A stretch of 64,000 bases of DNA, taken from assembly GCA_011800155.1 (NCBI GenBank), contig CM022374.1:1984001-2048000 (forward strand), in the 5' to 3' direction. The position numbers were made by a program, and so were the translations under genes. Positions 1 to 14,800 of this stretch are shown in pieces. The notes beneath the pieces are model-generated. The model made no database searches, was not told the origin of the DNA, and saw nothing but the letters and a program-made list of their open reading frames with translations. Each line of letters begins with the position of its first letter. Position 1 is the stretch's first letter. Source of the stretch: Flammulina velutipes (lineage: Eukaryota; Basidiomycota; Agaricomycetes; Agaricales; Physalacriaceae).

Positions 1-518
1 TCCGTCACGGCTGTTCCTAGGTCGTCGAGTTTGTCGTCGACGTCGTCGCGTCGTTTCGATTGATTTCGAGAGCTTCGCCATGTTTCTCCAATAATCAGGC
101 CGGCAGCTACGGCGAAAAGAAAGCCTTCCGCTAGTGCATTGGCGCCGTTTTCTATGGCTCTATATATCGTAATTCATGATCAGAAAAACGTCTTTTGGGC
201 CGGGAAGGAGCGCACTTGGTTTCGGATAGAGGGCGTATATGTTTAGACTTTTCGCCCAACAGACCTGTGCGTAGTCGGACTTCAGAGCGGTACATTCCCT
301 GAGCCAGTGAGACGCAGAAGCCACGAAAGCGTTCATGCCTATGTCCGATAATTAGACCAAGTCCACAGATCGAATCAAGCATTACTTTTTGGCTTGCTCT
401 TTGATTTGACTGCTTATTGGCTTGGCTAAAGTCTCAAACGAGAATTAGGCAGGGCGGGAAGATGCGATATAAAGCTACACACTCGGATGACTAGCGTGGC
501 GATCTTGGCGCTGGCCAT
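1..518 (-). CDS. OPA3-like mitochondrial protein, 3' end beyond the window
   Basis: OPA3 family proteins sit in the mitochondrial inner or outer membrane and affect mitochondrial morphology and lipid metabolism; their exact biochemistry is unsettled. The start is the ATG at 518, giving MASAKIATLVIR. The exons join as TLAKPISSQIKEQAKK, then HERFRGFCVSLAQGMYR, HIRPLSETKAIENGAN and FAVAAGLIIGETWRSSR, followed by a charged helix (KRRDDVDDKLDDLGTAVT) that runs off the left edge. This matches the family layout: N-terminal targeting helix, conserved HxRxRG-like segment, GE(G/A)FLFxVAxGLIxxE hydrophobic segment, then coiled coil. Introns are 433-482, 339-385 and 160-215, all GT-AG. About 121 residues are visible. 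It is divergent from the hydrolase gene at 844. Confidence 0.85.
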
Positions 519-843
519 AGTTGGTTAGAAAACGAAGGATTTGAGGTGAGGGTAGGTGGACGAGAAGGCGCTCCGAGTCCTGCCGGTCCGCGACGCGTCA
601 AAGCGGCACTTCGGCCGGCATAATCTTCGATCGCGTTGTGGCGCAATGTACATACATTGGCTGACACATCATACACCACTAGATGGGCGCCTTTTATGGG
701 AGGGTCAAAGAGCATTGTGATCAGATCGAGTAATTCAAAACCGGCCAAGAAGCGATGCATGAGATGTTTAACAGTGATACTCGGAACTTTCCAAGAGCCT
801 TTTATACGGGAGGTGGCCGCACAAGAATCTGCTTTACACCACA
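519..843. other. Divergent promoter region between OPA3-like and hydrolase genes
   Basis: No coding signal is supported. The segment must hold both promoters. It contains one exact copy of the dispersed 10-mer TGTGGCGCAA at 637-646. Confidence 0.6.
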
Positions 844-2021
844 ATGGATCAGTCTCTCTACAAGGATACAACAGTCTCTCGAGGCTTAAAGTACCACTAC
901 TTCTACTCGTCTCCGTCTGATAGTACAAAGCCCACCCTTCTCTTCCTTCACGGCTTCCCAAACACATCCTTTGATTGGCGCCATCAAATCCCGACGTTCA
1001 AGAACGAGGGATACGGTATCATCGCTCCCGATCTCATTGGGTTCGGCAGGACCGACAAGCCCACTGCGACTGAAGCGTACGCGCCGGCGTTGTACACTAG
1101 GGACATCGCAGATGTGCTCGATGCTGAAAAGATCGACACGGTAGTGGTGGTCGCCCACGACTGGTCAGTGCGCCTTTGTTATATCGATCTCATTACTGAT
1201 AGCCGTCAAGGGGGTCATCTGCAGCGAGCCAATTCGTCACCTATTATCCAGAAAGGGTCATCGCCATCGCGTTCTTCGCTGTGGGATATTACCTGCCACG
1301 TCAACATCAGGATTTCCAAGAAGCTTGTGCCATGGTGAGTGCTGTGGCAACTGTCGGATGAATCTATACTTACTTGTTACAGTCGAAGCAAGCTTTTGGT
1401 TACGAATTGTTTGGCTACTGGGACCTATTTGCGGCACCAGACGCAGAAGAGCTGATCACGAAGCATTGGGAGTCGTTCTACTCCATCGCCTTCTCTAAAG
1501 ACCCGTCAGTTTGGAAGGACCATTTTGCACCGATAGGTGCGCTCAGGAAGGCGCTTCTTGAGGACAAGGTTGTCGAAGTGGCAGATTTCATCGATGAGGA
1601 GGTATGACTGAATAATGTTGTCAGTGGAGATAGCACCTGATGAGTTTTCGCAGGACAGGCGGCATCGTGACGAGATGTTTGGAGACAAGGTGAACCTGGC
1701 TGGTGGCCTGCAGTGGTACAAGTCGCATATGCTTGGATACGATGTCCTGAGTACGTTGACAGTGTTAATGTCAAGGATACTGACTGACGCCTCGAAGGCA
1801 CTCTGCCGAACGACGCGAGTGTAATCGCGCAGAAACCGGCGTTCTTGGGGACCGCAGAGAAGGACTATGTCTGTCTAGCCTCGCTCCAGGTCGGATCGAC
1901 CCAGCAGATATTTACAAACTGTGAAGTCCACAAGTACGAGGCCGGCCACTGGCTGCTGGCTGAGGCAAAGGACAAGGTGAACGAAGATTTACTTGAGTGG
2001 GTCAAGAAAGTCGCCAAGTAG
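844..2021 (+). CDS. Alpha/beta hydrolase, epoxide hydrolase-like
   Basis: Predicted soluble alpha/beta hydrolase of the epoxide hydrolase/haloalkane dehalogenase group, 327 aa. These enzymes attack the substrate carbon with an aspartate and release the product with a His-activated water. Visible motifs: oxyanion-hole HGFP near residue 37 (LLFLHGFPNTSFDW), nucleophile elbow VVAHDWGSSAASQF with Asp106, and the catalytic His in EAGHWLLAE near the C-terminus. Introns are 1164-1210, 1335-1382, 1602-1653 and 1751-1797; splicing the first restores HDWGSS. The ATG at 844 gives the expected short N-terminus before the first strand. No signal peptide is seen. Without the cap-domain tyrosines confirmed by alignment, the substrate class (epoxide, haloalkane or ester) is inference. 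Confidence 0.85.
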
Positions 2022-2150
2022 TAGGGTCATATAGCCTGTCCATAAAGCCACTAGAAGCATGAAAATAAATTGAGTAAACAAAGGATGAAGTCAAGCGGCT
2101 TTCGCCGTACTGATCTCTACCCTTGACCGTGACCATCGTCGACATCCAAG

Positions 2151-3166
2151 ATGAACGCGTCTCGCACCGACCTCCTCGCCTGGCTCAATAATCTTCTGCA
2201 GCTCAACTACACAAAGGTAGAGCAATGTGGCACAGGCGCAGCATACTGCCAGATCATCGACTCTATCTATGGTGCGCGCGATTCGCCTTTGATTTTTCTC
2301 AACATACCGACTTTTTTTTGCTTTTCTCCTTCCCTAGGCGACGTGCCCATGCAGCGAGTCAAGATGAACGCAAAACACGAGTATGAATTCATCGCAAACT
2401 TCAAAGTCCTGCAGAACATCTTCAAGGCGAAGCGGATCGACAAGGTGCGCATCCTCCTTTCCAGGCCTATTATTCTCAAATTCATCATTCTACGCAGCCC
2501 ATAACCGTAGAGAAACTCGTCAAATGCAAGATGCAGTATGCTCTTCGCGCTATCTGACCATCCGACCGTTCTTTGACCTTATCCATCTTGTAGGGATAAC
2601 CTGGAATTCCTACAATGGATCAAACGTTTCTGGGACTCCAACTACGGTGGGGATGGCTACGACCCCGTTGCACGGCGGAAAGGCGCCTCAGCCGAGCCAC
2701 CTGCCACCGTCGCGCCAATCTCTGCGGGTGGGAAAAGCTCAACACTCAGCGCAGGCAACGTAGGGCGCGCAGGAGGAAGGACACCCGTCAGTGGGCGATC
2801 AGCATCGACACAGCCAAACGAAGCAGTGCAGCTGCTACAAGGGCAGGTGAAGGATCTCAGTGCGCATTTAGAGGGCCTGGAAAAGGAGAGGGACTTTTAT
2901 TTCGAAAAGGTACGGATATTATTCTTCTGATTCGGTCCACATATTGATGATTGATAGCTGAGGGATATTGAGATCCTTGTGCAGACACAGATGGAAGCAC
3001 TCGAGGCACAAGGAAAGGACGACGTGACGCTGAGAGATATCCAAAAGATCTTGTATTCCACTGAGGTGTGTTTGTTCTCTTATAGCTTGGAGGGAAGACT
3101 TACCGATCCATGAAGGATGGTTTTGAGGTCCCCGAAGGCACGCCCGATGACGAAGAGACCTTTTAG
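2151..3166 (+). CDS. EB1-family microtubule plus-end tracking protein (Mal3/Bim1-like)
   Basis: EB1 proteins bind growing microtubule plus ends through an N-terminal calponin-homology (CH) domain, dimerise through a C-terminal coiled coil, and recruit partners through the EB-homology domain. The 246-aa product begins [18 protein letters not shown] and continues with [28 protein letters not shown] and the CH signature [14 protein letters not shown] Ser/Gly/Pro-rich linker follows, then the EBH segment [16 protein letters not shown] and [14 protein letters not shown]. Introns are 2272-2337, 2445-2497, 2536-2593, 2910-2957 and 3066-3115. The protein ends DDEETF rather than the common EEY/EEF tail. 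It lies only 129 bp downstream of the hydrolase gene on the same strand. Confidence 0.93.
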
Positions 3167-3845
3167 TTCGATCCGTGCAAGTTAAACGCGTCCGCTTGCA
3201 ATAATCTCCCGTAATACCTTACATATTCAATTTACTTTTCAAGCTCTAGGTCCTCTTCTCCCTGCGTCTCGTTCCTTTGTCGTTTGTTTCCTCGCTCATT
3301 ACAATGCAATGCAAGTGCTCTTTTGAAGTTTTATCCTGTGACTTGGACTTGGATGGAGGCGATCTCTTCAGACGAGTAGCCGCTACGCTTCCGCGCGAAC
3401 CCCGGACAATCTTGTATATTTTTCTGTCCGCACTGCTCTCTCGATGTGCCAGGATGCGTTGGCTGAAGCATTCTTGTAACGCGGGTCTCCACTGGTAGCT
3501 AGTCACACCCTTACCGGTACCATCGATACGTTTCTCAAGATCACTTTCTCGGGATGCTACCGGCTGGTAGCCTGGTCGACTCGCTCTTTCGTGGCTTCAG
3601 CAGAAGCGCTTACCGGTCTACCTTATGCATGCGCGATGACGTGACCTCAGCCCTCACAATTCATACGCATATCGCGATGCCACCGGTAAACCTCGTACAA
3701 TGTATGGGATGACTTATGTCTGGTTCAAGCGCCCAAGACCGCGGCGATAAAGCATACCCGTTGAGGCATATCGTCAAGGCTTTAAAAGACGGCGACTAGT
3801 AGTATTATGACTATCAAGCTGGAGTCTCGGTCAGGCTTCTCGGAA
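3167..3845. other. Intergenic region between EB1 and the NmrA array
   Basis: No gene is supported. Short open frames here lack codon bias and family similarity. It carries the 3' end of EB1 and the promoter of the first NmrA-like gene; a TTTAAAAG stretch near 3781 could serve as a TATA-like element. Confidence 0.5.
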
Positions 3846-4937
3846 ATGTCTTTCCTTTCGGTTGCAGTTATCGGCTACGGCACAGTGGGAAAAACCCTCG
3901 TCAATGTGAGCTCCACTCTGATTGCGCTACATTTCACGTTTGAATAACACGCTGTCAGGATCTCCTAGCCAAAGGCATCCAAGTGCTTATAATCTCTAGG
4001 GATACTAGAAATCTCAAAGATCTTCCCTCAGCCTCGAGGTTGAATACTGTATCGGTGGACTATACTGACGAGAAACAAGTGGCACAGGTATTGACGGTGC
4101 ATGCGGTTGATGTGGTGGTGTGTACGTTGGGGAGTAGTTATTATTCCATTGTAGAGACTCAAGTGCAGGTGGGGAGAGCGGCGAAGGAGGCTAGGGTGAA
4201 GTTGTTCATCCCCTCGGAGTTTGGCTTGTTCCAGGATGGATATCCGGAAGACAGTATTTTCGGTGCGAAAAGCATTGCTGCTGGTATGTTTGTCACCACT
4301 ATGTGCTTATTCGTGGACTGACTGAAGTGGGAACCATAGCTCGTCTGAAGGAAATCGGAATCCCGACTACTAGGATCATCGTAAGCTTTCTTCTCGTTGT
4401 GAGCTACTCGAAGCGCTTATGGGCCCTTCAAGAATGGAGCCTTTACGGAGGGTCTGTTCTTCATGGTCTCGACGGATAGTAGGCCCGGTGAATTCGTCAT
4501 TGCAGGAAAAGGCGAAACAAAGATCTCATTTACGTCCTTAACCGATGTTACTGGTGTGCACAATACCTCGAAGCACCTCACAACTTAATCAACTAACCAA
4601 TACCATAGGCTACGTTGCTCATATCCTCACCACCCTCCCCCTCATATCCCTCAAAGACAGGATCTTCCTCATCGAAGGCCAAGCTGTATCTCTCCTCGAG
4701 ACTGCCCAGATTCTGCACAAGGATGTGACCTACCTAACCTTTGACGACATTGAAAACCCGGTGACGCGCGCGCTGCAAGAAGCAGCCGATGCGGGCTACG
4801 CTCGGAGCGGTTTCAAAATGGCCAACAAAGACGCGCCACTAGAGGTCGTGAACGACAGGTCGAGTAGGGATAATGCGCTGTGGGAAGGGCATGTGTGGAA
4901 GAATATTGCAGAGGTACATCGAGCTGACACTATTTGA
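3846..4937 (+). CDS. NmrA/isoflavone-reductase-like NAD(P)-binding protein, copy 1
   Basis: Member of the atypical short-chain dehydrogenase group containing NmrA and isoflavone/phenylcoumaran reductases: an NAD(P)H Rossmann fold acting as reductase or redox sensor. The 291-aa product starts MSFLSVAVIGYGTVGK, where GYGTVG is the dinucleotide loop. It continues with ISRDT after beta-2 (an arginine suggesting NADP preference), VQVGRAAKEARVKLFIPSEF and FVIAGKGETKISF. Introns are 3906-3958, 4284-4339, 4381-4432 and 4554-4608, at the same positions as in the two downstream paralogues. Its C-terminus (VHRADTI) has diverged from the VYGA/VLGA ends of copies 2 and 3. Substrate unknown. Confidence 0.82.
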
Positions 4938-5368
4938 TGGATCATACAGTCAACAAATATTTTTGACCATGTGGCGGCCACTTGCGATCGATCGCCACCC
5001 TGCCTCACACGATAGTTGAATGTTATACGAAAGCTGTCTTTCACACACTGTGACCTGCGGTGCTTGACGCCTAGAATCGGATACTTGCTGGGATGATTTC
5101 TGTCTGGACTTTGGACTTCCGCGGTTTCTGATGCTGCTGATGAAGCGCTGACCGAGTCGTGACAAATGACCCCTCAGCAAGGACACATCGCTCACAAATC
5201 TGTCCGTAACGGCTTAGAGAGAAGCGGGGCCGATCGCTAGCTTATTGGTGGAAGTAAACCCGAGCTTGTACACCAGTGCGTCGTTAAAAGGCGACTCAGA
5301 GGTAAAGACTCGATCGCAAACGAACACTCACACAAACCTCGAACTACCCTCACGCATACAACACCATC
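4938..5368. other. Intergenic, NmrA copy 1 to copy 2
   Basis: Promoter of copy 2. The block at about 5127-5230 is similar to 7132-7235 upstream of copy 3 (shared TGATGCTGCTGA, GCTGACCGAG and GCTCACAAATC), so the tandem duplication included upstream sequence. The final 45 bp before the ATG share an ACTCACACAAAC run with copy 3. Confidence 0.65.
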
Positions 5369-6461
5369 ATGACTTCTATATCTGTCGCTGTTCTTGGTTA
5401 TGGCACTGTCGGCAAACCCCTCGTCAATGTGAGTCTTTTGACCTGGATCGTGTGCGCCACGCATGACTTACTCTTTGCATAGGATCTTCTGGAGAAAGGC
5501 GCACGAGTCCTCATTCTGTCCAGGGATGCTACTAAACTCAAAGAACTTCCCTCCGTCAAAGGGCTGGATACTGCTTCGGTGGACTACAACGACGAAAAGC
5601 AGGTGGCGCACGCGTTAAAGAAGCATGCGGTGGACGTGGTGGTGGTAACCCTGGCAGGCAGCAACGCTATTATTAAGGAAACACAAGTACACGTTGGAAG
5701 AGCGGCAAAGGAGGCAGGGGTCAAGCTGTTCATTCCTGAGGAATTTGGATTGTTCACGGATGGTCATCCAGAGGGCAGTATCTTCGGTGCGAAAAGCTTC
5801 GCTGCCTGTATGTTTCCGAATTTTCTACTTCTTTTGGCATGGACTAATGGAAATCACTTTCTTTGTAGCCAAACTGAAAGACATTGGGATCCCAACGACT
5901 AGGATCGTCGTAAGCTTCCTGTTGTGCTTCTTTCACCGTACATAAGGCTCACACCATTCTCTAGACCGGAATCTTCATCGAAATCATCCCCTGGCTCACC
6001 TCTACCGACAGCAAGCCCGGCGAATTCGTTATCGCAGGGACAGGAGAGCAGAAGGTCTCATTCACATCCTTGACTGATATCACTGGTATGTTTGCAAACT
6101 CATTATTCCTTCGACTAACATCAATCATACCACCAAAGGATACATCGCACATATTCTCACCGCTCTTCCGCTCTCTTCCCTGGCGGACAAGGTCCTCCTC
6201 CTTGAAGGACAATCGGCAACCCTACGAGAGGTCGCCGAGATCCTACACAAAGACGTGACCAATCTGAGCAGCTTCGATGAAATCTCGCATCCGCTCGTTC
6301 GTGTCCTACAGACAGCCATGGACGCGGGATACGGACGCAGCGGATTTGCAATAGCGAACTCGGAAGCGCCACAGGAGGTCGTCGACAAGAGGTCTGGCAG
6401 CGGGAATGCTCTGTGGGAAGGACACGTGTGGAAGAAAATATCGAGCGTTTACGGCGCTTAG
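5369..6461 (+). CDS. NmrA/isoflavone-reductase-like NAD(P)-binding protein, copy 2
   Basis: Second tandem paralogue, 289 aa, same fold and presumed NAD(P)H-dependent role as copy 1. It begins MTSISVAVLGYGTVGKPLVN and shows DLLEKGARVLILSRDATK, YNDEKQVAHALKKHAVDVVV, KEAGVKLFIPEEFGLF, the substrate-region segment EIIPWLTSTDSKPGEFVIAG, and a conserved end GNALWEGHVWKKISSVYGA. Introns are 5429-5482, 5808-5868, 5910-5964 and 6086-6138, exactly matching the paralogues. The open frame is intact. Copy 3 is closer to this one than copy 1 is, so copies 2 and 3 look like the younger pair. Secondary metabolism, lignin-derived phenolics or redox signalling are all possible; nothing in the sequence decides. 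Confidence 0.82.
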
Positions 6462-7341
6462 AGACGATTTTATTCCATTCATTGCATAATGTACAATGAT
6501 TTTTGAAGACAATTCCAAGCCTCGATATATCTAGCAAGCCTTCATTGATAGCTTCCATGTGTCAATCTCGTTGCAATACGAAGTTAGTAGACCCTCTCGT
6601 CAAGGTAAATTCTACTTTGATTGCGCCACGCTATTCGTTTCAAGAACGCTATTTATAGGTTTTCATCCCCTCGGAGCTTGCTAGCCAGTAGTGTTTTCCT
6701 TCGCGTGAGTGATTCGAAGCGCTCATTGACCTTTCGATCATGACCTCAGCGGATAGTATCGGATGTGCTTGACGCGTAGAAGCGTGTGAATATATGGGAG
6801 CGAGATGGGTTGACGAGTGCCAACCCCAGCGTAGGGTTACTCCATATTTCCGGTCTAAATCTTTCGCTGTTAATATCTACTCCCCTGTCCCTCTGTCTCC
6901 CACGAACTTGAACAATATTCCCACAAAGTAGGACTCGTCGACTATTACAAGGCGGTCGGCAACTTCCATTTGGCATACTCTCGGTCCTCATGCCTCAGGC
7001 TATTCATCTTTCTTCATATAACAGGTCTTCGACTCCCGAGCCATACGCTCAGAAGATTATCTCAGTCTGTGATGATAAATACTCTTGTCTGGTCAAGCTA
7101 CAATGTGTCGACCTATACAATCCTGATGCTGCTGAGGAAGTGCTGACCGAGCTATGCTTGATAACACCTCGGCGAGGTCTCTTGCTCACAAATCCACCGG
7201 TCATGGCTGATAGAGAAGAAATTCCTCAACCTTCCTAAGCCTGAAAGAAGCTCTCAGGATGGCGTATCTACAAAAGGCCGTTCAAAGTCATAAGATACTC
7301 ACACAAACATCAAACTCACAGCCAACAACAATAAAACAGAA
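6462..7341. other. Intergenic with NmrA remnant and duplicated promoter block
   Basis: This 880-bp stretch holds the decayed gene fragment described separately (about 6590-6785), then a block at 7132-7235 that repeats the upstream region of copy 2, then the promoter of copy 3. No other gene is supported. Confidence 0.6.
6590..6785 (+). pseudogene. Degenerate remnant of a fourth NmrA-like gene
   Basis: Short collinear pieces match copy 1 with large deletions between them. ACCCTCTCGTCAAGGTAAAT followed by TTGATTGCGCCACGCTATT matches the end of exon 1 and intron 1 of copy 1 (about 3895-3945). TTCATCCCCTCGGAGCTTG matches the exon coding FIPSEFG (about 4207). GTGAGTGATTCGAAGCGCTC and AGCGGATAGTAT match intron 3 and the following exon (about 4399-4485). 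GCTTGACGCGTAGAA resembles sequence 3' of copy 1 near 5067. No open frame connects them. Read as a dead, internally deleted duplicate. Confidence 0.7.
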
Positions 7342-8436
7342 ATGGCTTCCAGATCCATCGCAGTTCTCGGCTACGGCGTGGTCGGAAAGCCCCTCGTCAA
7401 TGTAAGCGCTCTCATTCTCAAGCTCGTGCGCCACATTGTTCAACTCTCTTCATAGGATCTCCTCGCCAAAGGCGCCCGAGTTCTCGTTGTGTCTCGGGAT
7501 ATCACTAAGCTCAAAGACCTTCCGTTAGACGCAGGTTTGAAAACCGCTTCCGTGGACTACGACAACGAGAAACAGGTGTCGCAGGTGTTCAAGGAGCACG
7601 CGGTGGATGTGGTAGTGAGCACGCTAACGACAGACATCACTATTATCAAGGAGACACAAGTACGCGTTGGAAGGGCGGCAAAAGAGGCTGGGGTCCAACT
7701 GTTTCTTCCCGAGGAATTTGGATTTTTCCCGGATGGACATCCAGAGGACAGTATGTGGGGTGCGAAGAGCTTGGCTGCTTGTAAGTTCCTTTCGGAATGT
7801 CTATCTATTTTCTATAGGGACTGACGAATCCCCTCTATAGCCAGATTGAAGGAGGTTGGGATCCCGACGACTAGGATCATCGTAAACTTCCTTTCATTCC
7901 TCTTTCATCTTGCATAGGGCTCAAGATATCTTCCAGACCGGAGTCTTCACAGAGATTATCCCATGGCTCGCCTCTACCGACAGAAAGCCTGGCGAATTCG
8001 TTATTGCAGGGACAGGGGAGCGCAAGGTCTCATTTACATCCTTGACTGATATTACTGGTAGGTTAATAAAGCCTCGTTCAGTGCACCTACTAACGACAAA
8101 CATGTTGTGCCAGGTTACGTCGCCCACATCCTCACCGCCCTCCCGCTCGCCTCTCTGGAGGACAAGATCCTCCTCCTGGAAGGACAAGCAGCCACCTTGC
8201 GCGAGGTCGCCGAGATCCTACATAAGGACGTAGCTAATCTCAGCAGTTTCGATGAAATTACGAATCCGTTTGTTCGTAATATTCAAAAGGCCATAGATTC
8301 GGGATATGGGCGTACTGGATTCGCAATAGCGAACTCGGATGCGCCGCAAGAGGTCGTCGACAAGAGGTCAACCAGCGGAAATGCTCTGTGGGAGGGACAC
8401 GTGTGGAAAGAAATCTCAGATGTCCTTGGGGCGTAG
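7342..8436 (+). CDS. NmrA/isoflavone-reductase-like NAD(P)-binding protein, copy 3
   Basis: Third tandem paralogue, 289 aa. It begins MASRSIAVLGYGVVGKPLVN, with the dinucleotide loop GYGVVG, then RVLVVSRDITK, KEAGVQLFLPEEFGFF, EIIPWLASTDRKPGEFVIAG and the end GNALWEGHVWKEISDVLGA. Introns are 7402-7455, 7781-7840, 7882-7936 and 8058-8113. The frame is intact, and differences from copy 2 are scattered conservative substitutions, which suggests selection rather than decay. As in the others, intron 1 contains a TGCGCCAC core, the same core as the dispersed intergenic motif. Function presumed as for copies 1 and 2. Confidence 0.82.
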
Positions 8437-8937
8437 AGATCATAACAGGACATTGATTGTATAATACAGTTCTTTAAATTTCGAAGACTATTTGAAGCTG
8501 TAGCGCCACATTTCTTTGCTCTAGCTTAGCGTACGCTGTCTAAGTAGTAGTTCTTATGCACGGAACTCTGACTACTTTTCCTCTGATGAAAATGATGATG
8601 ATGGCAGGTACACAAACTATAGACGTCAACTATGTATGCTTAATTGGTGGAACACTGTGGAACACCAACAAAGATCATTGATTCTGATTTAGGCGGCCTG
8701 AATGATGTGGCGCAACAGAATGTCTGCAACCACATGCTATCCAAGCCATTTAAGAACATGCCGATGGTCACGCGCATTGTTTCCGAAGTTTAAGCACCCA
8801 CTTGGTCCCGCTTTCCGGACTCTGTAATGACAGCACAGGACAGCACCCGCCAGCTGCGTGGTCATGCCATTTCCGCGACATATCTCCGACCAACACAAAA
8901 GGCGGCGGAGCGCAATAGTTGACACTAGCTCTCCCCG
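8437..8937. other. Intergenic, NmrA array to first xylanase
   Basis: No gene supported. It contains TAGCGCCACA at 8501-8510 and an exact TGTGGCGCAA at 8706-8715, plus the proximal xylanase promoter with the conserved element at 8874-8892. Confidence 0.55.
8874..8892 (+). promoter_or_regulatory. Conserved upstream element of xylanase gene 1
   Basis: CGCGACATATCTCCGACCA, starting 64 bp before the ATG. The same element with one change (CGCGACATATTTCCGACCA) lies 64 bp before the ATG of the tandem copy. An A-rich TATA-like run (AACACAAAAGG) follows directly. Could be a regulator site or core promoter; role is inference. Confidence 0.5.
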
Positions 8938-10355
<1,418 letters not shown>

Positions 10356-10920
10356 TTTGTAGTCCTGGAGGAGTTGGGAATCCTAAACGCTGCAAACTGT
10401 GAAAATGAAGTGCTTACCGTTAAGAACGGTGAATGTTGCAGTACTATGGAAGGCCACCTGTTAGCTTCAGAATTAAATTATAACGCGTAACGGACGATAA
10501 TATCGGAGGCCATGACCGTCAAGATGAACAAGCACGGTGTCACGTGCTGAGTTTAATCCTGGCCAGTCGCCACCACTGTGTTCTCTAGTCAACCACCCTC
10601 TGGGCTCGATCTACGCTTAAATCAGGCGCATACTAGATTTGGATATGTTTCGTTAGTATTTGTGTCCAATGCCTCGGCAACCACATCAAAGGTTCAAATG
10701 CTATCCTCTCCAACTCTAGCCATGTTACGAACTTCAACTTACGCGTGTTATGCTCGGGTGCTCTTCTTCTTGAAGCTCTTCGGTCTATTGTTTTGTGCCT
10801 CCCGGCCCGTCATGTACATATCAACTCACGTTGGCTGCCCCCACCAGGTCTATTCACGCGACATATTTCCGACCAGGTTAAAAGGGCGAAACGCTCCAGG
10901 AACTCGACCTTACATGCAGA
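10356..10920. other. Intergenic between tandem xylanase genes
   Basis: No gene supported; one long open frame here continues into the next gene in the wrong frame. It carries the promoter of the second xylanase, including the conserved element at 10857-10875. Confidence 0.55.
10857..10875 (+). promoter_or_regulatory. Conserved upstream element of xylanase gene 2
   Basis: CGCGACATATTTCCGACCA, 64 bp upstream of the ATG at 10921, matching 8874-8892 at 18 of 19 positions. It is followed by GGTTAAAAGGG, a possible TATA-like element at the same relative place as AACACAAAAGG in copy 1. Confidence 0.5.
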
Positions 10921-12327
<1,407 letters not shown>

Positions 12328-12502
12328 TTTCCAACCATTTGATCACAGTATAGAATGGAATTTAACTTGAACTTGCTTCTCAGTTGCACTACATTTCTAT
12401 GCAATTAGTTTGCGAGGGTATATTTTCTCCTCTACTCCTTTACATTCGAAGGATTATGACCAGTAACCGTTAAGTGATAAGATATATATATGCGAAGGTC
12501 TA

Positions 12503-14519
<2,017 letters not shown>

Positions 14520-14800
14520 TTTAGCTGCGTCGACGTCGAGGAGAACGTTGAGCACGACGGTAGTGGTGGTCGCTGGTCAAGTCTATATAACAATTTCAGA
14601 TGGCACCATAAAATATATCGCGTGGTACGACAGTCCAGTCCCCACGATTAGATTAGATTGCCCGGCCTCCCATTGGCCTCTGGGCAAACTGGCGACAGAC
14701 TGGACTTGGCTAGACATTGAGTGGATTGCAGGTTAATGTACAGATGGCGCCACCACATTACCGACGTTGCTAGATACTAGGAATAATTTAATGTAATATT

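Noticed and set aside
3066..3085. A 20-nt intron in EB1
   Set aside because: The first AG after the donor gives an impossibly short intron and the wrong frame; the AG at 3115 gives a 50-nt intron and the conserved [11 protein letters not shown].
14520..14555. CYP51 start 36 nt upstream
   Set aside because: The upstream start would be GTG. The first ATG (14519) already gives the expected anchor region and family length.
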